64,000 nt of DNA from Lactifluus volemus (GCA_022376515.1 WTXI01000039.1:1-64000), one strand, 5' to 3'. Counted from the stretch's first letter, positions 1 to 11,745 are shown. Numbers and translations: made by a program. The notes: generated from the letters alone by a model not told the origin.

Positions 1-1220
1 GACACACCGATTGGGTCAGGTGTATTGCATTCTCACCAGACGGCCAGCGCATCGCCTCGGCATCAGACGATCACACATTTGCGTGTGGGATGTCACGACA
101 GGAGAGGTCACCGCGGGCCCATTTACTGGACACACCGATCGGTCAGATCATGCATTCTCACCGGAGGGCGCGCATTGCGTCGGCCTCGCGTGATCAACAA
201 TTCGCATGTGGGATGCTACAACGGGAGAGGTAGTAACGGCTGTTACTGGACACACCGATGCAGTCAACTGTGTTGCATTTTCACCAGATGGGCATCTTGT
301 TGCCTCGGCCTCGAATGATGCACAGTTCGCGTGTGGGATGCCGCAACAGGGGAGGTCATAGCGGGCCCGTTTACTGGACACACAGATTCGGTCATGTCGG
401 TGGCATTCTCGCCGGACGGGCAGCACATCGCCTCGGGATCAAAAGATTGCACGATTCGTGTGTGGGATGCTGCAAAAGGAGTGGTTATAGGAGACCCGTT
501 TACTGGACACACTGATCTTGTTACATCTGTTGCATTCTCTCCAGATGGGAAGCACATTGCTTCGGCCTCGTTCGATCACACATTCGTGTGTGGGATACCA
601 CAACAGGAGAGGTCATAGCAGCCCGTTTGGTCACTCGAGTTGTCTGTTGCATTTTCACCAAACGGGCAGTGTATCGCCTCGACCTCGAATGATCGTACGA
701 TTCGCCTGTGGGATGTCGCAACAGGAGAGGTCATAGCTTCCCCATTTATTGGACACACTGATATAGTGTTATGTGCTGCGTTCTCGCCAGATGGGAAGCA
801 CATCGCCTCAGCCTCAGCAGATCACACGATTCGCATGTGGATGCCCCATCAGGACTCGGAGAGGAAGCAAGCCCAATTCCTGGATTCACTACATCGGTCG
901 ACTCCGACATGTTGCACTGTCACCGGACGGGCAGCACATCGAGCCACAGCCTCACAAGATCGTACGGTTCGTGTGAAGAAGGTCAGAATGGAGGATACTG
1001 AGAAGATCGATTTTATGAACGAGTTTTTGGTTAATAGTGATGGGTGGATGTGTGGTGAAGAGGGTGAACTTCTTTTATGGATCCCCCAGATTCACCGGAC
1101 ATACTTTCATAGAGCTAACACAGTATGGATTGCAGCAGACAGGAAACTTGGCTTGATTTGTCAAAATTTGTACATGGATCGAATTGGAATACGGTACATG
1201 TTCATAATTTATCCGGATAG
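1..1220 (+). pseudogene. 3' end of a C2-NACHT-WD40 gene copy, frame-broken (copy 0)
   Basis: This stretch aligns base for base with the last seven WD40 repeats and the C-terminal tail of the three intact NLR genes downstream. It starts inside the repeat equivalent to repeat 8 and ends at a TAG matching their stop. WD40 hallmarks (FSPDG, RVWDAATGEV, GPFTGHT) are visible but in changing frames. Compared with copies A-C it has many small deletions, for example near 90, 140-165, 205, 240, 318, 590 and 838, and lacks about 20 bases near 620-640. The tail (SDGWMCGEEGELLLWIPQ) is also frame-shifted near 1135. It cannot encode a normal WD40 domain as written. The 5' part lies outside the window. Real decay or uncorrected single-base errors in the assembly are both possible. 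Confidence 0.88.
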
Positions 1221-1900
1221 ACTCTGTTTTATGCACTGTTGTTTTCTCGAAAAGAAGTACTATAATATACGACCTCTTCTACGGACGTCAATCCATGTTG
1301 CGGCTTATCCGCCGCGCTCAAGCAATCACGTGTTAGTAATCATGTGTTAGTATCCCCTTTTGGATATCGGGGTTTGCCTTTCTGCCAGATCCAGGTCCGA
1401 CATTTTCTTGTGTCACCCTGTTGCCCCCCATCTGCACATTATCAACGCACTCCAGCATCACCGACATGCCATCTATGTGTAACTCAACCACTCCGCAACC
1501 CGGTTCACTGCCCTACGCAGTGTCGGTCTTCATCCTCTGGCATGGAGAGCTCCAAGTCCTTCACACCCTCTGATGCACTCTGAGTCTGTGTTGCCCTCAG
1601 TCAATTAAGAATTGCATAGATCCCAACAAGCTGGACAACAAACCCACGCCATGTTGAAGGGCTAGAAATATTTTTCGTTTACTAGAGTGACATGCATACA
1701 TTGATGTTACCTCAGACTTGCTTGCAACGCGAAGTGCAGGCGATATTCGACAGGAAATATCAAAAGTCCACGTGATTCCTTTTCCTTGCCAGTGTACAGG
1801 TCCGAATTGCCCATGCAGGAGTATCACATCGCATGCTAGTTATCGGTTATAGATTAAAATTTATCACGAACGCCGGGGCAACTACGAAACGGCACTGGGG
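1221..1900. repeat. Spacer modules P and X, copy 0
   Basis: This non-coding stretch is repeated after each NLR gene. Module P (about 1221-1610) holds the conserved CAATCACGTGTTAGT site near 1323 and a CT-rich segment ending in GTGTTGCCCTCAG. It recurs at 11325-11737 plus 13259-13430, at 24664-25265 and at 37172-37555. Module X (about 1615-1870) recurs at about 13430-13650 and 37560-37850, but I could not find it after copy B. No credible open frame is shared by all copies. Confidence 0.75.
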
Positions 1901-2118
1901 AGGCAACGAATGAACAACAATCATGTTGCAGGCAATTCCCTCACTTACCCCATGCTTTATTCCTCGTACTTGTCTCTCCCATATTGTGCTATCGGCGCAC
2001 TGACAGGAAGTCCGGACACGTGGATGCCTCCTTCATACTAACCCTAACCCCCCTCTCTGGTCAGACCCGCTTTCTCCGTTTTTCTCCCTCCATACACAAT
2101 CGTCAAGGGCGAGCGCCC

Positions 2119-2996
2119 ATGGCCGGTGGTGACCACAACTCCGTCCGGATACTCCGCGACTGTCTGTTCAAGCTGGAGCATCTTGCATGTGTCTTCACAT
2201 GGGCAGAACTGCTTTCTCAATGGCTCGCTAAGCAGCCTCAACTTGCCACGTTCGATCACGGCGGCTATCCAGATGACGACCAAATGCACCTCGGCACCTC
2301 GGACGCGACCCTGATGGGCTGGTATTACTGGCGCATCTCGCCAGACATCCCTCGCGTGTTACGAGGGGTGGGAGAAATGGTGCTCTGGTACGATATGCGG
2401 TTTAGTGACGCTCATGGCGCAATCTCTACGCGGCGTCAATCCGAACCTCAAGTGCTTGACGCTTACGCGTCAAAAACCCTGACTGAGTACAGTATCCGTC
2501 GACATCGCGTGTCCTCCGGGTGTTTGCTGATAAAGCCCCAAACTTGACTTGCCTCGCCATCTACCAAATCATCGACTATGTACGTATCAGCGCATAAGTT
2601 GATCGACTCGCTCACGTAACCACGGATGGTTTGTTTGTGTAGCCTGCAGGGGAGAACAAGCACATATTACGCGTCATCAAGGAGCATTTTACGACACTGC
2701 AGGTGTCCGTGTGGGCGCCTCTCCACTACCCCGTAGCGCGAGACGAAGACGGGTACACCTCATCCTCGTCGGGCTTCTCGATCGACTCGTGCACGAAAGA
2801 AGAGATGTACTCGTTTGATAAGACGGAGCGTTATACGCTTGCCATGTCCGACGCAGTAATCTCGCTGCCTGTGTTCATCTCGTTCCTTAAAGGCCATGCT
2901 AGTTTGGTCGAGCGGGCCGGCGGAACAGGATCCAGCGAACCACGACTGTTCAACGCACGCGGCTTTCAATTGGTCTATCTGAGCGAGGATATGTAG
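2119..2996 (+). pseudogene. F-box/LRR-like gene relic in three frames
   Basis: An ATG at 2119 opens a frame reading MAGGDHNSVRILRDCLFKLE and on to about 2400 (VLRGVGEMVLWYDMRF). Protein-like sequence then continues in another frame at about 2405-2480 (MAQSLRGVNPNLKCLTLTRQ) and in a third from about 2493 (RVLRVFADKAPNLTCLAIYQ). A good intron at 2580-2642 (GTACGT to TAG) joins the last part to a final exon ending with a stop at 2996 (LFNARGFQLVYLSEDM). The leucine-rich NLxCLxL pieces resemble the LRR part of basidiomycete F-box proteins, but no F-box is visible. The two frame changes have no convincing introns (only 38-40 bp would be possible), so it looks decayed or mis-sequenced. Nothing like it occurs in the other spacers. 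Confidence 0.45.
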
Positions 2997-3614
2997 ACCG
3001 GGATCGGCCGATAGATCTATTCGTGACGAACTTCCCGCGCGGACCGCCTCTGGCCGGATGATTCGTATCCGGGCCGCCTCCGAGTCGCAGCCGTAAGTCA
3101 ATTCAATAAATGTGATACCACTACAGTATACCTGCAGACTTCATTATCACAATTTTTTCTTTGGTTACCGGTGATCAGGTCGTTATCTTAGTTGTCTTCC
3201 TCTACAGTAGAATTTCCAATTGTATAGAGACCTAGTCTGATACCGGAAGGATGGTTTGTAATATAGTACTCAATACCACTTCTCTTCTCCTGGGAAGAGC
3301 TAAAGCCCACCGAGAAAGCCGGAGATGGTGATACACCATTATCACCTATCATGCGATCATGGGACCTAAAACAAAAGGCAACGAAAACTTACTGAACCAA
3401 GGATTGTCAACTGACTCACCCCTCTAATACTGGCAACAGCTCGAACCACAAGTCGTCTCGTTTGAGACAATATACCCATGGAAGAAAGGCTTTTCAGACG
3501 AACAAGTCTCTTATCTCTATTGCATCTTACCATAACAACTTGTGAAAAATGCCACAAATGCCCGCATTTCGATTGCAATATCTGAACACGCAACTAACAT
3601 TCTACTCAGCTTCC
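2997..3614. other. Unassigned spacer, unique to this unit
   Basis: This is AT-rich sequence after the F-box-like relic. I see no gene, RNA or repeat that I can support. A minus-strand stretch near 3366-3593 has protein-like pieces and possible splice sites but no family resemblance. Confidence 0.4.
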
Positions 3615-5120
3615 ATGATCACCATGCCAGCTGAGCCGCAGAGCCAGGAGCAGTGCACGTCTAGGCCACCTCATCACTGCGACTCACCATGAATCCATTC
3701 TCGCTCGCAGCCACGAACGCGTGTTCAACAATTGTGACCGATTTTTCTCTTTCAACTGGTGCCGAGTCGGACTCTAGCGCAGCCAACAATAAGTGAGGCC
3801 AGACTATGGGCACAGCATCGTCATTGGGACGGTGAGATAGCTATTCAAACAATATCTCAATATTTTTTCCACAGACCGCCATAGTGAAACAGGTGCCGTA
3901 CCTGAACGGACGTGCCCTCCCCAGGAGCAGTCTCTGTCTCAAGTGCCATCGCCCCGCGCGAGGGGCCGCCAGACATGATGTGACGTATTTCCCATAGCTC
4001 ATCATCACGCAGTACAGAATTCATCTTCCTTAGCTGCTCGGCCGGTGAGCGCACTCTTCTCGATAGCGGAGATGAGGAGCGTAGTCAGGTTCACGTTATC
4101 GAGCTCATTGACGAGATTACCCTCTGACCTGCATAAAGAAATGAGCGCATATAATTCTTATGTAGGCTACCATCGAAGAAAATGGACACACCGAGTCACT
4201 TTGAGTGGCTCCGTTATGGCGCGTAGCCCATGAAATGTCGTCTGTAAGGTTGGCCGTGGACCAGCCGAGAGAGCGATCCCAACGGCACCAGAAGAGTTTA
4301 CCGAGCCATCATAGAGAAGTATATAAGGTCTTCCCGTCGCGAAGGGCGTGGAAGAGCCAAAAAGGGCTAGCTTTGAAGAGAAATTAATGCGGGATGTCGC
4401 ACAACACGCGTTAAGGAGAACAGACCCTGGTCGCATGTGGAAAAGAGGAAAGTGATTTATTGAGGCCCTGAGGAGCGTTATCTGTGAGGGTGATGATTGT
4501 ATGCACGTCTTTTCTTCTATGGCTTGACAGAGTGTTCGCACAACGGGACGAGTGGAAGAAGGGATGTTCGTACCTAAGTCCCCGTAATGCTAAGGGCAAT
4601 ACGTCACCTTCTGGGCTACCACTCCATATTTTTTCCCAATCCACGCTCTCTGTCAACCCAACTTGTACGCGTTGAACAACCTCCTCCTTTCCATTGTTCC
4701 GCATCGCGTGCCATCTCCCGACTTGCGTCGGGTATGTCGCTACGAAATGAGGTGGCATCTTCTTTGCGAAAAAAAAGCCAACGAGCAGGCAATGGGAGCG
4801 TTGGAGTGGCTCGCTGCGGATATGCATCCGACGCTGCCAAACGAAGAGAAAGATGCAAGAGCGACACGAGAGATGAGGGTGATGAGAGAGGTGTATTTGT
4901 GGAGATTGTGAAGAGGAGCGGATGCGCGGCGAGCTCTACTGGAAGATGCGGATAGAGGACGAGCTTCGGCCTTCGGGTAGTCGTCACGTCAAGCGTCAAC
5001 CCTTTCAGTTAAATAATAAAATCATTCTGACCCTATATGATAGAATGATGATGCGCGGAAGAGGCTGCGGTGAAGTAGCATCCGCGCGCTTGAAGCCCTG
5101 CACGCCATTACAGTAAGCTA
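3615..5120 (-). repeat. Spacer module Y, copy 1, with a decayed minus-strand coding relic
   Basis: This 1.5 kb module occurs four times (also about 16050-17570, 28596-30960 with an insertion, and 38846-40400). Read on the minus strand it has protein-like segments in different frames: GLTESVDWEKIWSGSPEGDV near 4640, FGSSTPFATGRPYILLYDGS near 4350, LQTTFHGLRAITE near 4235, and GTSVQVRHLFHY near 3910. These segments are conserved between copies while linking sequence drifts, which fits exons of one old gene duplicated with the array. The GTSVQVR-LF stretch recalls a motif in MutL-family proteins, but the GHKL ATP-binding motifs are not visible, so I leave the family open. The copies do not share one uninterrupted frame. 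Confidence 0.6.
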
Positions 5121-5761
5121 CTCATTCTTGGTCAACTGGCCATGCAAGTGGCGAGTAATCTTTCTACGGTGATTTGAGTGCCTTTCAATACATCTCTGAC
5201 CTCTAATTACCTAGTGGTTAAGCATATGGTGGTGTTAAGATAAAGCTCAAAGTATTCGGACATGAGGGTTGTGTCACTGGCACATGAAACTGACTTGGCG
5301 GATGACCCGAGACATAATCGAAGTCCATGCAGTACGTAGTAGCGGAAAGTGGGAAACTAGAAATACTGGCACAAATTGTCACCTCGAAGCCAAACCAACA
5401 GGGCGCGATCCAACATCCTTTTTGAACTTACTCGCTTTTCACTGCCAGGATACAGACCAGACCAGTTCTGCTGACATTGGGGAATGGGAAAGCCAACGAC
5501 GGCTAGTCGACCACAAGGCCATGTTTTTAATTTACCCCATCACAATATGCCTCGAGAAGACAGACAAGCACCAGGACAGTGCGTTCAAAAACCTTGACTA
5601 ATGTTTGGTATTGTTGTTGGAGATCGATAAAGAAGCGCCGTCAGTCCAGCCTAGTGATTGCCGCCCCGATTTCTCATATCGCTTCCTACCTTCCGGGTCT
5701 TACCTGTATCTCAATCTAAGGAATACTGCATTTCCATACACTCAGATGAGCACAAATTTGT
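5121..5761 (+). promoter_or_regulatory. Leader module L before NLR gene A
   Basis: These 640 bases precede the C2 exon and are shared with B (about 17571-17784 plus 18746-19120) and C (about 30961-31696). The run GTGTCACTGGCAC and the later CACAAATTGTCACCTCGAAG are conserved. The block must contain the promoter and 5' UTR if the genes are expressed. I cannot identify a convincing TATA box or start signal, and the first exon is uncertain in all copies. Confidence 0.5.
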
Positions 5762-8700
5762 ATGCCAACATCTCTCACCCGATGTCCCTTTGTTAATCAT
5801 TACTGTAGGCCAGGTGTAACGTCAGTCAGTCGTCCTCAACCCAGCGAAATCCAACCAGGCTTGCTGAAGGTGACTGGTACGTATCTCTATGATCACTCTC
5901 AGACAAGTAGCAAACATCTGTCCCCTTCCAGTACTCAGAGCTCAAAATTTACCCCGTCTCAAGACCTTCCTTGGGAAGAAAAGACGATTTCATGTCACTG
6001 TGACCTATGGGGAGAGAACATGGGAATCGAGATCTGTGCGGAGCGTGGCTCAGCGCGTAGAGTGGAACGAGATAGTCGACGCATTGTGAGAAATCACACA
6101 TCTTTATTCCTATATAAAACTGAGGTCTCCCACAGTGCCGTACAACCACTGTCACGCATCGGAGTGTCTGTTTATGCGAAGAAGACCATCACGAGAAACA
6201 TTCTTGTTGGAAGGAAAGAGATAGTCTGTGAGCCCCGACATGGTTCGTCTGTTTCTTACAATTGTTTCTCATACTTCATGCTGAGCATGCTATATATAGA
6301 AGTCGATATTGATTTCACCGGTACCGATGGGCCCGATATACATTCAACGGAATCGAACACATTCTCCCTAACGATTACCATGTCACCAGATACGGGTCCC
6401 TCTCTGACTGGGGTAGTCAACATCCCTAGCCATACGGTGGCTCATATCCCTGTTGCTGAAGGAAGTGCTGTACGTCTTATTGTCCCAGTCAACGCTGAAG
6501 CCATGCAACTCACGTCAGTTACCGCGCTCGTGTCTCCGTTATACCAGAAGGGTGACCTTCCCATTGCGAGCGGTAGTCGTATGCGACCAGTAGCAGACAG
6601 GCCACTGCGTGAGACAAATACAACTCTTCAGCATGCCGAGGAAGCTATGAATGCTATTGATACGTGGAAGACCGCTGTGAATGTCATGAAATGGGTGATG
6701 GACACCATCGGTCCAATCGCAGCAGTATGACCATTATCGGCCTTTAACCAGTCGTCTTGAGCTAATTTCCGTTCGTCAGCTGAATCCATATGCAAGTCTA
6801 GCATGGAGTCTGCTCTCGAAGATCCCCGAGGTTTGTCTCCTTGCATTCTCCCTTATTAGAGTATCGGGCATATTCATTTTTTGTTTCATCCCGCCAGACT
6901 TTGCTACAACAGGTTCAGCGTGACGACAACATTCAAAAGCTGCTTGAGGCGATACGGGATGCGTTCGAGTTTGCGGAAGAGGCGGACACGCTAAGAAACC
7001 TCAAGCCAGAGTCCAGGCAGGCGACAATCCTCGGGGAGATGCTGGAATGCGTCTCTGAATGTGCCATGTTTATCAGCTCGTACGCCGAGGATGTCAAAAT
7101 TGGTACGTTCTCTTGGCCTCTCTCGTTGGTGATTATTAAACAAGTGATTTGTAGGAAAGCGTACTTTGAAGAGTATTGTTGGCCAAGTTGATGGGAAAAT
7201 AGACCAGTATCGCACGAACCTCGTCCGACTGCGAGACAATTTCCTTGCTCGTGCTACTGCCACGACAGAGATTGCTGTTCTAGAAGTTGGTGCGTTCTTA
7301 CGGTGAAAAGGTTGTCGGATTGTCAATCGGACAAGTGGGACACAGAGCTGGATATGAGAATCAGAGAATTGCCTTACAAGGGAGGATGGCGATTCGGAGA
7401 TGAGAGGCGCTGTCTTCCAGGCACACGAGAAGATTTCCTGGACCATATTGTCAAGTGGGTCGAGAATCCTGAATCTCAACGTGGGCTCGTCCTCCTTGGC
7501 CAGGCAGGCACGGGAAAGTCGTCGATCGCGCATGAAGTCGCGCGTCATTTCGACAAGATGTGTCTCGGCTCCTACTTTGCCTTTCTGAGGAAGGAGCAGT
7601 CAAAAGACGATGTTTACCAGCTCTTCACGACGATCAGTAGAGATCTCTCCTATCGCAATCCTGCGTTCAAAGTGGCTCTCGGGAGGGTCCTTAAGGAGAA
7701 TCCATCTCTTTGTGGTACCCGGGACTATCGTATGCTCTTCGAATCCCTCCTCCTCGATCCGCTCAAGAATCTGTCACTTCCCGGTCCTATCCTGATCGTC
7801 ATCGATGCACTGGATGAGAGTGGTGATGCGATTGGCCCAATCGGTATTCACACATTTATTGCCGAATATCTCGAAAAGTTACCAGCCGAATTCCGTGTAC
7901 TCGTCACCTCGAGGCTAGAAGGTGGGATCGAATCTGCGTTCGCACAAGCATCATCTGTCGACACGCTCTATATGGATGACGCAAAATTGGCTGCCAAGAC
8001 AGAGCAAGATATTCGGATGTACCTTCAGAAGAAGCTCCCTCCGGAGGTATTTAGGGACCATGGTGCCGAACTAGCCAAGGCGGCAGAAGGCTTGTTCCAG
8101 TGGGCAGCCGTTGCGTGTGGATTTATAAATAGCCCTCCTGCTAGCTTTGGGTTTAGCGAGAAGAAGTGCGTACAGTGGCTGTTAGGACACTCTCGAGATC
8201 GGAATGGACGAGATCCGCTAGACAAGCTATATGAAGAAGTTCTCGAAGGGTACTTCAAGCCACATGAAGCACAGGTCCTATTTCGTTCGGTGATGGGACA
8301 GCTCTTTGCTGCTATCGAACCATTATCACTTCATTCGTTGATCGCTCTGCGTCGTCACGCCCCCATTGATGATCCCGAGGATTCTCGCCCAGTTATCGAA
8401 ATGCTCCGTCACCTCGGCTCACTGCTGAGTAACGTGGCGTCATCTGATCGAACGCGTCCGATTGTCCCACTCCACACGTCATTCCGTGACTTTCTAACGA
8501 ATAGAAAGAGCAACGAATTCTATGTTGACCTTGGGAATTCCCACCGTGAACTGGCACATTCGTGCTTTGGCCTAATGCTGGACGAGCTCAAATTCAACAT
8601 TTGTGAACTGGAGTCGTCATATGTTGCGAACAGCGATGTGCCAGACCTTGAATCACGAATTTCCAAACACATTCCACCTGGATTATCGTATGCTTGCGTT

Positions 8701-11324
8701 TTCTGGGACGATCATTTAGAACATGTTGCCTTCGAGCATGACCTCTTTATGAAATTTCGATCCCTGTTCGAGACGAAGTTCCTATTTTGGCTGGAAGTAC
8801 TTAGCATCAAGAGCAAAGTCAGCGTTGCTTCACCAGCATTGTCATGTCTGAATTCCTGGTTGCGGTCTGACCACACGAAGGTATGTACATCGTATAATCG
8901 AGCATGACATGTAGTGACAATTGCGTAAAATCACTGCAGCCTTCACAAACGGAGATGGAGAACTTGTCAGCATTTGTGAATGATGCCTCTTCGTTTGTGC
9001 GGTACTTCGGGATGGCTATTGCCAGGAGCGCTCCGCATATATATATATCTGCGCTGCCATTCGCACCATCTTCTTCCCAAATCGTCAAACGTTACCTTGG
9101 CCAATTTCCTCACACATTTTCCTTGGAACGCGGGCAGTTGACCCATTGGCCGGCACTAGAAATGACAATTCTGGCACATAGCGAATCCGTCGACTCTGTT
9201 TCATTCTCGCCCGATGGGCGGCTCATTGCCTCCGGCTCACGGGATTGCACGATTCGGGTGTGGGATGCCACAACTGGGGAGCTCGTAGTGGGTCCGTTTA
9301 CTGGACACACTGCTTTGGTGCTTTCTGTCGCATTCTCTCCAGACGGGCGCCGCATCGCATCTGGCTCGGAAGATGGTACGATTCGAGTGTGGGATGCCGC
9401 AACTGGAGAGGTCGTATCAGGCCCATTTGTTGGACACACCAATTGGGTCAAGTCTGTTGCATTCTCGCCAGACGGCCAGCGCATCACCTCAGGCTCGGGA
9501 GATCGCACCATTCTGGTGTGGGATGTTGGAACAGCACGGGTCGTGGCTGGCCCGTTTACTGGACACACCGATTCTATCAGATCTGTTACGTTCTCATCTG
9601 ACGGGCAGCGCATCGCTTCAGCCTCAGACGATCGCACGATTCGCGTGTGGGATGCATTGACAGGGAAAATTGTCGCAGGCCCATTTATTGGTCACACCGC
9701 CACGGTCAAATCTGTTGCATTCTCGCCAGATGGAAGGCGCATCGCTTCAGCCTCGGATGATCGCACGATTCGTGTTTGGGATGCCGCAACAGGAGAGGTC
9801 ATGGCGGGCCCATTTACTGGCCACACAGATTGCGTCCACTCTGCTGCATTTTCGCCCGACGGGAAGCTTATCGCTTCGGCCTCAAACGATTGTATGATTC
9901 GTGTGTGGGATGCCACAACTGGAGAGGCTGTAGCAGACCCGTTCACTGGACACCTTGATCAGGTGTATTCTGTTGCATTCTCCCCAGATGGCCAGCGCCT
10001 TGCCTCGGCCTCGTTCGATCACACAGTTCGTGTATGGGGTGTCGCAACCAAGGAGGTCATAACGGGCCCGTTTACTGGACACACCGACTGGGTCAAGTGG
10101 ATTGCATTCTCACCAGACGGCCAGCGCATCGCCTCGGCATCAGACGATCACACACTTTGTGTGTGGGATGTCACGACAGGAGAGGTCACCACGGGCCCAT
10201 TTATTGGACACACCTATTGGGTCGAATCCGTTGCATTCTCACCGGATGGACGGCGCATTGCGTCTGCCTCGTATGATCACACAATTCGCATGTGGGATGC
10301 TACAACAGGAGAGCCAGTAATGGGCCCGTTTACTGGACACACAGGTGGAGTCAACTGTGTTGCATTTTCACCAGATGGGCATCTTGTTGCCTCGGCCTCG
10401 CATGATCACACAGTTCGCGTGTGGGATGCCGCAACAGGTGAGGTCATAGCGGGCCCGTTTACTAAACACACAGATTCGGTTATGTCGGTGGCATTCTCTC
10501 TGGACGGGCAGCACATCGCCTCGGGATCAAAAGATTGCACGATCCTTGTGTGGGATGCTGCAAAAGGAGTGGTTATAGGAGACCCGTTCACTGGACACAC
10601 TGATCTTGTTACATCTGTTGCATTCTCTCCAGATGGGAAGCACATTGCTTCGGCCTCGATTGATCACACGATTCGTGTGTGGGATACCGCAACAGGGGAG
10701 GTCATAGTGGGCCCGTTTACTGGACACACCCTCCGAGTCTGGTCTGTTGCATTTTCACCAAACGGGCAGTGCATCGCCTCGACCTCGGGTGATCGTACGA
10801 TTCGCCTGTGGGATGTCGTAACAGGAGAGGCCATAGCTTCCCCATTTATTGGACACACTGATGCGGTGTTCTGTGCTGCATTCTCACCAGATGGGAAGCA
10901 CATCGCCTCAGCCTCAGCAGATTGCACAATCCGTATGTGGGATGCCCCATCAGGACTTGGAGAGGTAGCAAGCACAATTCCTGGATTCGCTACATCGGTC
11001 GACTCTGAACATGTTGCACTGTCACCGGACGGGCAGCACATCCGGGCCACAGCCTCACAAGATCGCACGGTTCGTGTGAAGAAGATCAGAATGGAGGATA
11101 CTGGGAAGATTGATTTTATGAACGATTTCTTGGTTAATAGTGATGGGTGGTTATGTGGCGAAGAGGGTGAACTCCTCTTATGGGTCCCCCAGATTCACCG
11201 GTCATACTTTCATAGAGCTAACACAGTCTGGATTGCAGGCAGACACGAAACTTGGCTTGATTTGTCAAACTTTGTACATGGATCGAATTGGACTACGGTA
11301 CACATTCATAGTTTATCTGGATAG
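5762..11324 (+). CDS. C2-NACHT-WD40 NLR-like protein, copy A
   Basis: Nine exons are predicted: 5762-5876, 5932-6085, 6136-6242, 6300-6724, 6780-6830, 6898-7102, 7155-7289, 7346-8880 and 8940-11324. All junctions keep frame and give 1703 aa. Residues about 35-130 form a C2 domain (VLRAQNLPRLKTFLGKKR, VSVYAKKT). A beta-rich segment and a helical segment follow (ATILGEMLECVSECAMFISS, LVRLRDNFLARA). NACHT has Walker A GQAGTGKSS near 449, Walker B ILIVIDALDES near 546 and the winged-helix signature LHTSFRDFL. WD40 repeats 1-14 span about 985-1590, with a degenerate fifteenth, then a conserved tail (FLVNSDGWLCGEEGELLLWV). Fungal STAND proteins of this plan work in non-self recognition or programmed cell death; that role is inferred. 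No HET, lipase or protease effector domain is visible. The start is uncertain: the C2-proximal ATG of copy C is TTG here, so I used the in-frame ATG upstream. Confidence 0.88.
8881..8939 (+). other. Phase-0 intron separating NACHT and WD40 exons in copy A
   Basis: This 59 bp intron (GTATGT to TGCAG) lies between codons and splits the gene exactly between the NACHT module and the WD40 module. If retained, the upstream frame ends at a TGA (8905-8907) that overlaps an ATG (8904) opening the whole WD40 frame. Copy B has the same ATGA overlap at 22243-22246. In copy C (intron 34728-34786) the upstream frame ends at 34748 and the ATG is at 34751. Confidence 0.8.
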
Positions 11325-11745
11325 ACTCTGTTTTATATGTGCCGTTGTTTTTTTGAAAATATACCATAAATTACGACCTCTTCTATGGACGCCAATCCAA
11401 GCACTAACGTCCCCCACATAACCAATCACGTGTTAGTATCCTCGTTTGGATACCGGGGTTTGCCTTTCTGCCAGGTCCGACATTCTCTCGTGTCCCCTGT
11501 GTGTCCCTGTTGATTCCCATCTGCACATTTCAACATTTAATGTTCCTTCGTAACCGGCGCACTCCAGCGTCACTGGCATGCATATATGTGTATCTCAACC
11601 ACTCCGCAACCTGGTTCATCGTCCTACGCAGTGTCAGTCTTCATCCTCTGGCACGGAGAGCTCCGAGTCCTTTACACCCCCTGGTGCGCTCTGTGTTGCC
11701 CTCAGTGGGGTCGGTCAGTTAGCGGCACAGCATGGCCCTGTCGAG
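11325..11745. repeat. Spacer module P, copy A, left part
   Basis: This is the post-gene module shared with the other copies. It contains the CAATCACGTGTTAGT site near 11425. Its last eight bases (11738-11745, CTGTCGAG) are the left target-site duplicate of the hAT-type element that interrupts it. The module resumes at 13259. Confidence 0.7.

Noticed and set aside
1..1220. Repeat-induced point mutation as the cause of copy 0 decay
   Set aside because: Changes are mainly deletions; no excess of C-to-T or G-to-A relative to copies A-C was noticed.
2041..2052. Telomere-like CCCTAACCCC here and GGGTAAGGG near 26300
   Set aside because: Too short and not a TTAGGG array; no sign of a chromosome end.
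3857..4827. Calling module Y a MutL/MLH3 mismatch-repair gene
   Set aside because: Only one short motif-like stretch fits; the ATP-binding motifs (ENSLDAG type) are absent and the frames are broken.
9170..10990. CRISPR-like regular spacing of short conserved blocks
   Set aside because: The 129 bp period is in frame and encodes WD40 repeats in a spliced eukaryotic gene.
9110..11068. Long minus-strand open frames opposite the WD40 repeats (also in copies B and C)
   Set aside because: They are antisense shadows of the 129 bp repeats, repeating PSGENATD-type peptides with the same period and with no start context or family.
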